In this document: in pieces, positions 24,636-33,547 of the stretch | Layout: every line of letters begins with the position of its first letter | How positions within the stretch are numbered: position 1 is the first letter of the stretch | Source of the DNA: Betaproteobacteria bacterium | GTDB lineage: Bacteria > Pseudomonadota > Gammaproteobacteria > Burkholderiales > SG8-39 | Direction of reading: 5' to 3' | Assembly: GCA_004297625.1 (NCBI GenBank) | Contig: SCTY01000068.1 | Coordinates: 1 to 64,000, forward strand | DNA: 64,000 nucleotides | Notes under the pieces: model-generated | Seen by the model: the letters and a program-made list of their open reading frames with translations, nothing else | Told to the model about the DNA's origin: nothing | Database searches by the model: none | Program-made: the position numbers and the translations under genes

Positions 24636-27022
24636 TAGACTTTCTTCAGCGCCTTGAGGATGCGCTCCGGAGTGAAGGGCATCGCCGTGACGCGCGCATT
24701 GAACGGCAGGAGCGCGTCGTTGATCGCGTTCATCACCGCGCCCGGCGCGCCCGCCGTGCCCGCCTCGCCCACGCCTTTCGCGCCGAGCTGCGATTGCCGG
24801 GTCGGCGTCTCGATGTGCGCGCAGACGATGTCGGGCATCTCGCCCGCCATCGGCACGAGGTAGTCGGCCAGGTTGCCGTTCAGGAGCTGCCCGTCCGGGC
24901 CGTAGACGCATTCCTCGAAGAGCGCCGCGCCGATTCCCTGCACCACGCCGCCGCGCAGCTGCTCGTCGACGAGCATCGGGTTGATGACCGTGCCCGAATC
25001 CTCGACGCACCAGTGCTTCAGCAGTTGCACGAAGCCGGTCTCGACGTCGACCTCCACAAGCGATGCCTGGATGCCGTTGGTGAAGGCGAAGGCGTACTGC
25101 CGCGGCGTGTAATGCCGCGTGACGGTGAGCTCCGACTGGAAGTCGAGCGGCAGAGTGTCGGGCCGGAAGTAGGCGACGCGGCCGAGCTCGGCCAGGTCGA
25201 TTTTCTTTTCCCGCGTCAAAAGGTTCACTACGTAGTTCTTCTCGACGTCGAGCTCCGTCTTGTCCATCTTCAGCATGGCGGCCGCCACATCGAGCATGTT
25301 GGAGCGCAGCGCCCGCCCTGCCAGCAGCACGGCCTCGCCGCCGATGCCGGCGCCGCGCGAGGCCCAGGTGCCGCCGCCGTAGGGCGTGACCCCGGTGTCG
25401 CCCGTGATGACTTTTACTTTATCGATGGAAATTCCAACGGCGCTTGCGGCGATCTGCGCGAACGCCGCCTCGGTGCCCTGCCCCTGCTCGGTCACGCTGC
25501 ACATCACCGTCACCATGCCGGTGGGCTCCAGGCGCAGCGTCGCGCCATCCTGCGCCGAGATGCGCGCGCCGCCCACGCCGTAGAAGGCCGGCGAGGGGTT
25601 CGTCACCTCGATCATCGCGGCGATACCGATGCCCCTGTATATGCCTTGCTGTCTTAACCGGGATTGCTCGTCCCTCAACTTTGAGTACTCCATTGTTTTC
25701 AAGAGCAGGTCGAGCGCCTTGTGGTGCGAGAGCTGCTCGAACTTGAGCCCCGAGGGAAACGTATACGGATACGCGTCGTCCGCGATCAAATTTATTTTTC
25801 TGAATTGAGCGGGATCCATCCCGAGCTTTTGCGCAGCCAGATCGACAATGCCTTCCGTAAGCGCGACGGCGATCGGATGGCCGACGGCGCGGTACTGGCA
25901 GGTGAGGTTCTTGTTCGTGAACACCACGTTCATCTTCGCGCGGTACTTCTGGTGCCGGTACGGGCCGCCGGTGAGGTTCACCACCTGGTTGCCTTCGATG
26001 CCGCTGGTGCGCGGATATACCGAATACGGTCCGATCGCGGTCAGGTCGTCCAGGTCGAACGCGACTATCTCTCCTGTTTTTGAAACGGCAAGGCGAACCT
26101 TGACGCGGTGCTCGCGTGCATGGATGTCGGAGAGAAAGGACTCCAGCCGGTCGGCGACGAACTTCACCGGACGCCGCAGCATGATGGAAAGCGCCGCGGT
26201 CGCCATCTCGTCGGGATAGACGTGCACCTTGATGCCGAAGGAGCCGCCGACATCCTTGGCGATCACCCGGACGTTCGCTTCCGGAATGCCGAGATGCCGC
26301 GAGAAGATGTCCTGCATCATGTGCGGCGCTTGCGTCGCCTGGTACACCGTGAGCGAATGCTCGGCCGCGTTGTAGTCCGCCAGGATCGCGCGCCCTTCCA
26401 GGCATACGCCGGTATGCCGGCCGAAGTGGAACGTATCCTCGACCACCACGTCGGCTTTGGCGAACGCCTCCTCGACGCCGCCGGTATCGAGCTCGCGGTT
26501 GAAGCAAATGTTGTCGCCCAGCTCGGGGTGAATGGTTGTCTTGTTTTGCAGGGACTCTTCCATGTCGACGACGACCGGAAGCTCTTCCCATTCCGCCTCG
26601 ATGAGCGCCACGGCATCCTCGGCCTGGCTGCGCGACTCGGCGACGACCGCGGCGAGCGCTTCGCCCTGCCAGCAGGCGCGCTCGATGGCGATCGCGTGCT
26701 GCGGCGGCGACTTGATGCCTTTCAGGTGCCCGAGCACCGCGACCCAGGGCTTGCAGTACTCGGCGACCGCGCGCCCGTCGAAAACCCCGATGACGCCGTC
26801 GGCTCTTCGGGCCTTTTCGAAGTCGAGTTTCTTGATGCGGGCGTGCGCATGGGGGCTGCGGAAGAAAGCGACGTGGGCGAGGCGCGGCAAGCGCAGGTCG
26901 TCGATGAAGGCGCCGCGCCCCTGCAGCAGCCGCTGCGCGTTCGGCCGCGGCACGCTCTCGCCGATGTAGCCCCTGTCGACCTGGGTGCCGGGGGCGTGAA
27001 GCGGCAGCTCAGCCTTGCCCAT
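24635..27022 (-). CDS. xanthine dehydrogenase-family molybdenum hydroxylase, large subunit
   Basis: A 795-aa Mo-cofactor subunit (Ald_Xan_dh_C plus MoCoBD). It has GRGAFIDDLRLP near residue 35, VRVIAKDVGGSFGIK, EQGQGTEAAFAQIAA, GVGEAGTAGAP with the catalytic Glu near the C-terminus, and CQYRAVGHPIAVALTEG. The AYRCSFR loop of true CO dehydrogenase, with its Cu-binding Cys, is absent, so this is a hydroxylase of an organic substrate and not CoxL. Several low-GC islands (25640-25715, 25785-25815, 26060-26090) interrupt it. Subunit order is M-S-L. Confidence 0.9.
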   Translation of the reverse strand: MGKAELPLHAPGTQVDRGYIGESVPRPNAQRLLQGRGAFIDDLRLPRLAHVAFFRSPHAHARIKKLDFEKARRADGVIGVFDGRAVAEYCKPWVAVLGHLKGIKSPPQHAIAIERACWQGEALAAVVAESRSQAEDAVALIEAEWEELPVVVDMEESLQNKTTIHPELGDNICFNRELDTGGVEEAFAKADVVVEDTFHFGRHTGVCLEGRAILADYNAAEHSLTVYQATQAPHMMQDIFSRHLGIPEANVRVIAKDVGGSFGIKVHVYPDEMATAALSIMLRRPVKFVADRLESFLSDIHAREHRVKVRLAVSKTGEIVAFDLDDLTAIGPYSVYPRTSGIEGNQVVNLTGGPYRHQKYRAKMNVVFTNKNLTCQYRAVGHPIAVALTEGIVDLAAQKLGMDPAQFRKINLIADDAYPYTFPSGLKFEQLSHHKALDLLLKTMEYSKLRDEQSRLRQQGIYRGIGIAAMIEVTNPSPAFYGVGGARISAQDGATLRLEPTGMVTVMCSVTEQGQGTEAAFAQIAASAVGISIDKVKVITGDTGVTPYGGGTWASRGAGIGGEAVLLAGRALRSNMLDVAAAMLKMDKTELDVEKNYVVNLLTREKKIDLAELGRVAYFRPDTLPLDFQSELTVTRHYTPRQYAFAFTNGIQASLVEVDVETGFVQLLKHWCVEDSGTVINPMLVDEQLRGGVVQGIGAALFEECVYGPDGQLLNGNLADYLVPMAGEMPDIVCAHIETPTRQSQLGAKGVGEAGTAGAPGAVMNAINDALLPFNARVTAMPFTPERILKALKKV

Positions 27023-27482
27023 TCACCACCTCTTCGATCGCGTCGACGATCGCCTGGTAGCCGGTGCAGCGGCAGTAGTTGCCGGAAATATGGGCCCGAA
27101 TTTCTTCCCGGGTCACCTTTGTATTTTTCTTTGTTAAATCCAAAGCTGCCATAAGCATTCCCGGCGTGCAGAAGCCGCATTGCAGCGCGTTGCGTTCGTG
27201 GAACGCTTTCTGCAGCGCCTCGAGCTCTTTCGCGTCGGAAAGCCCTTCGATCGTGTCCACGGTGCAGCCGTCGGCCTGCACGGCGAGCATCAGGCAGCCG
27301 CGCACGATCTCGCCGTTCACGCGCACCGTGCACGCCCCGCACACGCCGTGCTCGCAGCCGATGTGCGAGCCGGTCAGCCCCAGCTCGTCGCGCAGAAAAT
27401 CGACCAGGTGCTGGCGCGCCGGCACGCGCCGGCTGACCCGCGTGCCGTTCACCGTCAATGTGATGTCGTTAGCGTGTTCCAT
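27009..27482 (-). CDS. molybdenum hydroxylase 2Fe-2S subunit
   Basis: A 157-aa small subunit with two [2Fe-2S] clusters. The plant-type cluster uses Cys43, Cys48, Cys51 and Cys63; the C-terminal cluster uses Cys102, Cys105, Cys137 and Cys139 (CGFC and CRC). It passes electrons from the Mo site to the FAD subunit. Overlaps the large subunit by 14 bp and the FAD subunit by 28 bp. Confidence 0.94.
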   Translation of the reverse strand: MEHANDITLTVNGTRVSRRVPARQHLVDFLRDELGLTGSHIGCEHGVCGACTVRVNGEIVRGCLMLAVQADGCTVDTIEGLSDAKELEALQKAFHERNALQCGFCTPGMLMAALDLTKKNTKVTREEIRAHISGNYCRCTGYQAIVDAIEEVVNGQG

Positions 27483-28267
27483 GCGCGTGTGAGGAGCACC
27501 TTGGCGAGATGCAGCTTGGTGGCCGATGAGTTGTAGAGGTCCGCAGGCGGGTTAAGGTCTTTCTCAAGAGCCTTCTTGCCCGTATCAAGATCTTTTGCTG
27601 CAGAAGCGCGCTTCGCGAATACCGGCGTCGCGCCGGCGCCGCAGTAGACGAAGCGGGTCTCGGCACCCTTATGGGCCGCAAGGCCGATGATCGCGTAGTC
27701 GCCATGGCGCCTGGCGAGCTCGAGGAATACCGAGCGCTCTTCCTTCAGAATCGCGGGGAACTCCGCCGCGACGACCAGCTCCCCCGGGCGCAGGTCGACC
27801 TCGAACAAGCCCTTGAAGAAATTGTCCGCGGCAACCAGGCGCTCGCCGTCCCTGCCGGCAACCACGATGGTCGCCTTGAGCGCGACGAGGCAGGCGGGAT
27901 ATTCGGCAGCCGGATCGGCCAGCGCGATGCTGCCGCCGAGGGTGCCGCGGTTGCGAATCGCCGGATGCGCGATGTGCGTTACCGCCTGCGCGAGCAGCGG
28001 CGCATGCTTGCGGATCTCCGCCGAGCGCTCGATCTGCGCGTGGGTGGTCAGCGCGCCGATGCGCACGACCCCCTGCTCTACGCTGATTCCGCGCAGCGAC
28101 CCGATCCCGGTGATGTCGACGAGCAGCTCGGGCGCCGACAGCCGCATATTGAGCGAGGGAATCAGGCTCTGGCCGCCGGCCAGCACCTTGGCGCCAGGCC
28201 GCTCCGCGAGCTCGAACGCCTCGGCGAGCGACTGCGGCTTTGAATAAGCGAACGACGGCGCCTTCAA
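27455..28267 (-). CDS. molybdenum hydroxylase FAD-binding subunit
   Basis: A 270-aa medium subunit: FAYSKPQSLAEAFEL, the FAD motif VLAGGQSLIPSLNMRL near residue 30, and RNRGTLGGSIALADPAAEYP at about residue 105 (in part). The last 60 residues include a lysine-rich low-GC patch (27505-27600), atypical for this gene. First gene of the operon, 41 bp from the divergent TRAP operon, with a GGAGGAGG ribosome site before the ATG. Confidence 0.92.
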   Translation of the reverse strand: MKAPSFAYSKPQSLAEAFELAERPGAKVLAGGQSLIPSLNMRLSAPELLVDITGIGSLRGISVEQGVVRIGALTTHAQIERSAEIRKHAPLLAQAVTHIAHPAIRNRGTLGGSIALADPAAEYPACLVALKATIVVAGRDGERLVAADNFFKGLFEVDLRPGELVVAAEFPAILKEERSVFLELARRHGDYAIIGLAAHKGAETRFVYCGAGATPVFAKRASAAKDLDTGKKALEKDLNPPADLYNSSATKLHLAKVLLTRAWNTLTTSH

Positions 28268-28308
28268 CGGTCCTCCTCCTCGGAAATTAGCCTAGCATAA
28301 TTCAAACG

Positions 28309-28779
28309 ATGAAAAGACTCGACCGCGCCCTCGAGCTGACCATCTACTACCTCTCGGCCGCGCTCATGCTGGCCCTCACCCTGGTGATCCTCTACGCCGT
28401 GGTGGCGCGCTACTTCTTCAACGCCGCGCCCGCCTGGTCCGACGAGGTGCCGCGCGTGATCTTCCTGTGGTGCACCTACATCGGCATCGCCGTGGCGGTG
28501 AAGCGCGGCCAGAGCCTGAAGGTCACCGTGGTGCTCGATCGCCTGCCGCCGCTCGCCCGGCTGGCAATCGAGATGTTCATGCATGTTTCGATCTTCGTCA
28601 TGCTCGCCTTCCTCCTCTGGTACAACCTGCCGGTGATCGAGCTCGGCCGCCAGACGAAGATGCTCGCCACGCAATGGTCCGACGCCGTGCGCTTTTACCC
28701 GCTTTCCGTCGGCTGCGTGCTGATCGGCTTGTACCAGCTTCGGCTCGTAATGAAAACGATCCAGGACTACCGCCGATGA
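28309..28779 (+). CDS. TRAP transporter small permease (DctQ)
   Basis: A 156-aa membrane protein with four hydrophobic helices and the DctQ hallmarks: VARYFFNAAPAWSDEVPRV (residues 30-48) and WCTYIGIAVAVKRGQ. The end overlaps the large permease by ATGA. Works with the DctM and DctP partners that follow. The divergent 41-bp gap has a TAGCATAAT segment that could be a -10 box. Confidence 0.9.
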   Translation: MKRLDRALELTIYYLSAALMLALTLVILYAVVARYFFNAAPAWSDEVPRVIFLWCTYIGIAVAVKRGQSLKVTVVLDRLPPLARLAIEMFMHVSIFVMLAFLLWYNLPVIELGRQTKMLATQWSDAVRFYPLSVGCVLIGLYQLRLVMKTIQDYRR

Positions 28780-30074
28780 TGCTGGCTTCCATGCTGGTGG
28801 TGCTGCTCGTCTTCACGCTCCTCGGCATGGAGATCGCCTGGGCGATCGCTCTTTCCTGCTTCTTCTACATCGGTCTCTCGCAGTTCACCGGCCACCCCAC
28901 CGAATTCACGCTGTTCGCGCAGCAGATGACCGTCGGCCTCGACACCTTCGTGCTGGTCTCGGTGCCGCTCTTTATCTTCGCCGGCGAGCTCATGAACGTC
29001 TGCGGCGTCACGCAGCGCCTGGTGCGCCTCGCCGCCGTGGCCGTCGGCCACATGCACGGCGGGCTCGCGAACGTCGGCGTGGTGACGAACTTCCTCATGT
29101 CGGGCATCTCGGGCTCCGCGGTGGCCGACGCCGCGGCGACCGGAACGGTGCTCGTCCCCGAGATGCGCAAGCGCCGCTTTCCCGATGACTTCGCGTGCGC
29201 GGTGATCGCCTGCGCCGCCACCGTCGGGCCGATCATCCCCCCGTCCATCGTGTTCCTGCTCATCGCCTCGATCATCAACGTCTCCGTCGGCCAGCTGTTC
29301 CTCGCCGGCGTGGTGCCCGGTGTGCTGATGACCATCTTCATGTTCGGCGTGACGTGGTGGCTGTGCCGCAAGCGCGACTACCCGCGCGAGGCCCGCGTCA
29401 GCGGCAAGGAGCGCATCGGCGCGCTGCGCGACGGCGTGCTCGCGCTCATCGCCCCGGCGATCATCGTCGGCAGCATCGTCGGCGGCATCGCCACGCCGAC
29501 CGAATCGGCGGCTATCGCGGTCGGCTACACGCTGTTTCTCGGAATTTTCGTTTACAGGAATACGCCCCTGAAGGCGGTCGTCGAGGCCGCCGGAAGCGCC
29601 GCTGCCGGCTCGGCGCTCGTCATGCTGACGGTGGCGGCCTCGCAGATTTTCGCCTGGCTCGCGGTGCAGGAGCGCCTCGGCGAAATCCTCACCACCTCGA
29701 TGCTCGCGGTCTCGGACAACCTCTACGCGATGCTGTTCATGGTGAACGTGCTGATGCTCGTCCTCGGCATGTTCATGGAGGTCGTGCCGGTAATCTTCAT
29801 CCTCGCCCCGATCATTTTCCCGTGGCTGGCGAAGATGGGCGTGAGCGAGGTCCAGCTCGCCGTGGTGATGACCCTCAACCTCATGATCGGCATGATCACG
29901 CCGCCGATCGGCCTCAACCTGATGGTGCTCTCCGCCATCACCGGGGTGGACGTGATGCGCATCTTCCGCGCCTCGGTGCCCTACCTGGGGGCGCTGCTGG
30001 CGGTGCTCGCCCTGATCACGTACATTCCGCAACTCACGTTGTTCGTACCGCATCTTTTCTATCCCGTTAAATGA
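28776..30074 (+). CDS. TRAP transporter large permease (DctM)
   Basis: A 432-aa membrane protein of about 11-12 helices. Motifs are SVPLFIFAGELMN, MSGISGSAVADAAATGTVLVPEM (in part), GPIIPPSIVFLLIA, GIATPTESAAIAV and MITPPIGLNLMVLSAITG, which define DctM. The ATG at 28776 overlaps the DctQ stop; the adjacent ATG is equally possible. Sodium-driven import of organic anions or other solutes is the family function. Confidence 0.94.
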   Translation: MMLASMLVVLLVFTLLGMEIAWAIALSCFFYIGLSQFTGHPTEFTLFAQQMTVGLDTFVLVSVPLFIFAGELMNVCGVTQRLVRLAAVAVGHMHGGLANVGVVTNFLMSGISGSAVADAAATGTVLVPEMRKRRFPDDFACAVIACAATVGPIIPPSIVFLLIASIINVSVGQLFLAGVVPGVLMTIFMFGVTWWLCRKRDYPREARVSGKERIGALRDGVLALIAPAIIVGSIVGGIATPTESAAIAVGYTLFLGIFVYRNTPLKAVVEAAGSAAAGSALVMLTVAASQIFAWLAVQERLGEILTTSMLAVSDNLYAMLFMVNVLMLVLGMFMEVVPVIFILAPIIFPWLAKMGVSEVQLAVVMTLNLMIGMITPPIGLNLMVLSAITGVDVMRIFRASVPYLGALLAVLALITYIPQLTLFVPHLFYPVK

Positions 30075-30084
30075 GGAGGAGGTA

Positions 30085-31077
30085 ATGGCAGCGGATCTGA
30101 AGCGAAGGCGTGCAATCAAGGCGATCGGCGCGGCGGCGATCGTCTCCCAAGTCGGCCTGTCGAAGCTCGCGCGCGCCGAGGTCAAGCTGCGCTACTCGAA
30201 CGCCAGCAACGCCGGCTACCTCGCCAACATCGTCATGACCGAATACTGGCAGGAAGTCGCGAAGCGCACCAACGGCGAGGTGCAGTGCGAGGTGTTCTGG
30301 GGCACGCTCGGCGGCGAGCAGACGCTGCTGAACGGCGTGGCCCTCGGCACGCTCGACGGCTACCACGGCGCGTACACCGGAATGCGCGAGTTCGACCTGT
30401 TCTATACGGTGGGCCTGTTTCGCGACTACGACCACGCCGCGCGCGTGATCAACGGGCCCCTGCGCGACAAGCTGCAGAAGGCGTTCGAGGCGAAATACAA
30501 GGTGCATATGCTGGGCCTCGGCCGCGCGGGCACCTTCGGCCTGCAAACGAAGCCCAAGCCCTCGTCCTGGGCCGACATAAAAGGGCTGAAAGTCCGCACC
30601 GGGCCGATCGAAGGCGTGGTCGAGAGCCTCAAGGCGATCGGCACCAATCCGGTCACCATCGCCTTCAACGAGGTCTACACCGCGCTGCAGCAGGGCGTGG
30701 TCGACGGCCAGGTAACGCTCAACACGCTGATCATCACGATGAAGTACTACGAAGTGGTGAAGCACTGGATCCGCAACGACTTCGGCCTGGGCTTCGACAA
30801 GGTGGTCATCGCGCAGCGCACCTGGAACCGCATCAAGCCCGAGCACCGCAAGATGATGCAGGACCTGTTCTTCGAGATGGAGCAGAAGAAGTGGTATCCG
30901 GTGCTCAAGCAGCGTCTCGACGCGGACTACAAGAAGTGGGAAGAGCTGATGGGCGCCGGCACGGTGATCACGCTCCCCGAGGCGGAACTGCGCAAGCTCA
31001 CCACGCCGACGGCCGAGCGCCTCGCGAACCAGATCCTCGGCCCGGGAACCTACAAGCAGATCCAGGACACGGCCTGA
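30085..31077 (+). CDS. TRAP transporter substrate-binding protein (DctP)
   Basis: A 330-aa periplasmic receptor. The leader is MAADLKRRRAIKAIGAAAIV with cleavage near LARAE. Then come WQEVAKRTNGEVQCEVF, KPSSWADIKGLKVRTGP with the conserved Arg that binds carboxylates, and FNEVYTALQQGVVDGQ, the DctP signature. Ribosome site GAGGAGGAGGT. The ligand is unknown; the amidase and deacetylase genes downstream suggest a nitrogen-containing carboxylate. Confidence 0.92.
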   Translation: MAADLKRRRAIKAIGAAAIVSQVGLSKLARAEVKLRYSNASNAGYLANIVMTEYWQEVAKRTNGEVQCEVFWGTLGGEQTLLNGVALGTLDGYHGAYTGMREFDLFYTVGLFRDYDHAARVINGPLRDKLQKAFEAKYKVHMLGLGRAGTFGLQTKPKPSSWADIKGLKVRTGPIEGVVESLKAIGTNPVTIAFNEVYTALQQGVVDGQVTLNTLIITMKYYEVVKHWIRNDFGLGFDKVVIAQRTWNRIKPEHRKMMQDLFFEMEQKKWYPVLKQRLDADYKKWEELMGAGTVITLPEAELRKLTTPTAERLANQILGPGTYKQIQDTA

Positions 31078-31078
31078 C

Positions 31079-31744
31079 GTGGAGCTTTCCAGGAAGACGG
31101 CCAGGGAATTGTTTGCCGAAGTAAAGGCAAACCCCGCAAGGCGCCGCTTCGGCTTCGGCGCGCGGCCGGCGCTGATCAACGTGGACCTGCAGAAGGCCTA
31201 CACCTGCGTGGGCGAGTTCGCCACCGCTTACGAGACCGATCCGCGCCAGCTGGAGTACGTGCACCAGCTGGCGCGGCTTTTCCGCGAGAAGCGCCGGCCG
31301 GTAGTCTGGACCTATGTGGCTTACATGGACTCGGGCGAGGACTGCGGCGTGTGGGGCACGCGCACCGATACGCCCGATTCTCTGCAGAACATCAAGGTCG
31401 GCTCGCGCCGCGCGGAGTTCGACGACCGGCTCGAGATCGACCGCAAGCGCGACATCCTCGTGAACAAGCGCATGGCCTCCGCGTTTCACGAAACCCATCT
31501 CGGCTCCGTGTTCAACTTCCACGGCGTCGATACGGTCGTCGTCACCGGCGGCTCGACCTCGGGGTGCGTACGCGCGACGGTGGTCGACAGCCTGTCGCGC
31601 AGCTACCGCACCATCGTCCCGGAGGAATGCGTCGCGGACAAGCACGAGAGCCCGCATTTCGCGAACCTCTATGACATGGCCCTCAAGTACGCGGACGTGG
31701 TGCCGGTTGCCGAGGTTTTCGAATACTTGAAGTCTCTCCGGTGA
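31079..31744 (+). CDS. isochorismatase-family hydrolase (N-carbamoylsarcosine amidase-like)
   Basis: A 221-aa cysteine amidase. The triad is Asp36 (LINVDLQKAYT), Lys130 (VNKRMASAF) and Cys163 (GGSTSGCVRAT), with the cis-peptide-type VVTGGSTSGC block. Length and spacing resemble N-carbamoylsarcosine amidase/ureidoacrylate amidase. The GTG start is 1 bp after the receptor stop. It is coupled to the next gene by GTGA overlap, so it is part of the TRAP operon. Confidence 0.85.
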   Translation: MELSRKTARELFAEVKANPARRRFGFGARPALINVDLQKAYTCVGEFATAYETDPRQLEYVHQLARLFREKRRPVVWTYVAYMDSGEDCGVWGTRTDTPDSLQNIKVGSRRAEFDDRLEIDRKRDILVNKRMASAFHETHLGSVFNFHGVDTVVVTGGSTSGCVRATVVDSLSRSYRTIVPEECVADKHESPHFANLYDMALKYADVVPVAEVFEYLKSLR

Positions 31745-32652
31745 AGCGGGACCCCGGGCTCTACGATTATTTGCCGTACCACCGCCGGCCCAGGATCGAA
31801 TGGCCGGGCGGCGCGCGCCTCGCGTTCTGGGTGGCGCCGAACATCGAGTTCTACGAGCTCGATCCGCCGAAGAATCCAACCCGCACTGCGTGGGCCCGGC
31901 CGGTACCGGATGTCCTCAATTACTCGTATCGAGACTACGGCAACCGCGCCGGGTTCTGGCGCATGGTCGAGGCGATGGACCGTTGCGGGATGCGCGGCAG
32001 CGTGTCGCTCAACGTGGCGGTGTGCGACCACCATCCCGAGGTGATCCAGGCCTGCGTGCAGCGCGGCTGGGAGCTCTACTCGCACGGCACGTACAACACC
32101 CGCTACCTGTTCGAGATGAGCGAGGCGCAGGAGCGCGCGCTCATCCAGGACTCGATCGACGCGGTGCGCAAGCACTCCGGCCAGAAGCTCGACGGCTGGC
32201 TCGCCCCCGCGCTCACCTACACCGAGCGCACGCTGGACCTCGTCGCCGAGATGGGGCTCACCTACGTCTGCGACCTCTTCCACGACGACCAGCCGGGCCC
32301 GGTCAAGGTGCGCGACGGCAGGCTTGCGAGCATCCCGTACTCGCTCGAGATGAACGACGTCATCGCCTACAACATCAACCTCGTCTCGCCGCGCCGCTAC
32401 GGCGACATCATCAGGCGGCAGTTCGACCGGCTGTACGCGGAAGGCGCCGATTCCGGCACGGTGATGTGCATCCCGCTGCACCCGTATCTCATCGGCCAGC
32501 CCTACCGCATCAAGGCGTTCGAGGACGCGCTCGCCTACATCACCGGCCACGACAAGGTATGGCTGGCGACCGGGCGCGAGATCGCGGGCTATTTCCTGGA
32601 CCACTACTACGACGCGTTCGCCGCGGCGTCGCAACCCGTCCATGATCTCTGA
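31741..32652 (+). CDS. polysaccharide deacetylase family protein (PuuE/allantoinase-like)
   Basis: A 303-aa CE4-fold protein of the non-secreted type. YDYLPYHRRPRIEWPGGARLAFWVA (in part) at the start, YRDYGNRAGFWRM, ELYSHGTYNTRY, APALTYTERTLDL, and PLHPYLIGQPYR near the end. No signal peptide. The HxxxH zinc motif of chitin deacetylases is absent (H-G-T-Y-N), as in PuuE-like allantoinases. Likely opens or hydrolyses a cyclic or acylated nitrogen compound. GTG start. Confidence 0.82.
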   Translation: MKRDPGLYDYLPYHRRPRIEWPGGARLAFWVAPNIEFYELDPPKNPTRTAWARPVPDVLNYSYRDYGNRAGFWRMVEAMDRCGMRGSVSLNVAVCDHHPEVIQACVQRGWELYSHGTYNTRYLFEMSEAQERALIQDSIDAVRKHSGQKLDGWLAPALTYTERTLDLVAEMGLTYVCDLFHDDQPGPVKVRDGRLASIPYSLEMNDVIAYNINLVSPRRYGDIIRRQFDRLYAEGADSGTVMCIPLHPYLIGQPYRIKAFEDALAYITGHDKVWLATGREIAGYFLDHYYDAFAAASQPVHDL

Positions 32653-33547
32653 CGACTACCTGAAATACCCGAAGCGCCGCTACGGGATGGACCACGAGCT
32701 GTACGACTGGTCGATTCTTCCTAGGAGATCTCCTGTGAAATGGCCGGGCGGGGCTCGGGTCGCGCTGTGGATCACGGTGGCGCTCGAGTGGTTCCCGCTC
32801 GACATGAAAGGACAGCCGTTCAAGCCGCCCGGCGCCCTGCAGACCGCGTATCCCGACCTGCGGCATTACACGCTGCGCGACTACGGCAACCGCGTCGGAA
32901 TTTTCCGCGTCATGAAGGCGCTCGAGCGCCACGGCATCCGCGCCGGCGCCGCGGTGAACGGCGCGGTCGCCTCACGCTATCCCGCCCTGATTTACGAATG
33001 CAGGAACAAAGGCTGGGAAATCGTCGCGCACGGCCTGGACATGGATCACCTGCATTACGAGGGCATGGCCGACGAGAAAGCGCTGATCGAAAGGACCTTG
33101 CGGCACCTGCCCACGGTGCGCGGCTGGCTTTCGCCGGCAAAGTCGGAGTCGCGCCTCACGCTCGAGCTGCTCGCCGAGGCGGGTATCGAATACGTGTGCG
33201 ACTGGGTGAACGACGACATGCCCTACCGCATGAAGCGCCTGTACTCGATGCCGCACTCCTCGGACATCGACGACTACGCGATCCTCGTCAACAACCACCA
33301 CGACGAGGACGAGTTCAGGAACCAGCTTTGCGACCAGTTCGATGTGCTGCACGAGGAATCGCAGTCGCAGGGCGGCCGCATCCTGTCGATCTCGCTGCAT
33401 CCCTGGGTCATCGGCCAGCCCTACCGCATCGGCGCGCTGGAGAGCGCTCTCGCGCACATCATGCGCCACCCCGGCGTGTGGCCCGCGACGGGCGCCGAGA
33501 TTCTCGACGCCTGGAAAACCCAGGCGGGGTCAGAGCATTTGCTCTGA
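32642..33547 (+). CDS. polysaccharide deacetylase family protein (paralogue), tail encoded by hairpin
   Basis: A 301-aa paralogue of the upstream protein: YDWSILPRRSPVKWPGG, LRDYGNRVGIFRVM, EIVAHGLDMDHLHY, SLHPWVIGQPYR. Overlaps its neighbour by 11 bp. The last seven or so residues (GSEHLL end) come from the palindrome at 33524-33553, and its TGA lies inside the right arm, so the natural C-terminus was probably replaced. The end overlaps the convergent leuD-like gene by 18 bp. Confidence 0.82.
   Translation: MISDDYLKYPKRRYGMDHELYDWSILPRRSPVKWPGGARVALWITVALEWFPLDMKGQPFKPPGALQTAYPDLRHYTLRDYGNRVGIFRVMKALERHGIRAGAAVNGAVASRYPALIYECRNKGWEIVAHGLDMDHLHYEGMADEKALIERTLRHLPTVRGWLSPAKSESRLTLELLAEAGIEYVCDWVNDDMPYRMKRLYSMPHSSDIDDYAILVNNHHDEDEFRNQLCDQFDVLHEESQSQGGRILSISLHPWVIGQPYRIGALESALAHIMRHPGVWPATGAEILDAWKTQAGSEHLL

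Noticed and set aside
24635..27022. Carbon monoxide dehydrogenase (CoxL) identity for the Mo subunit
   Set aside because: The AYRCSFR loop with the Cu-ligating Cys is not present.
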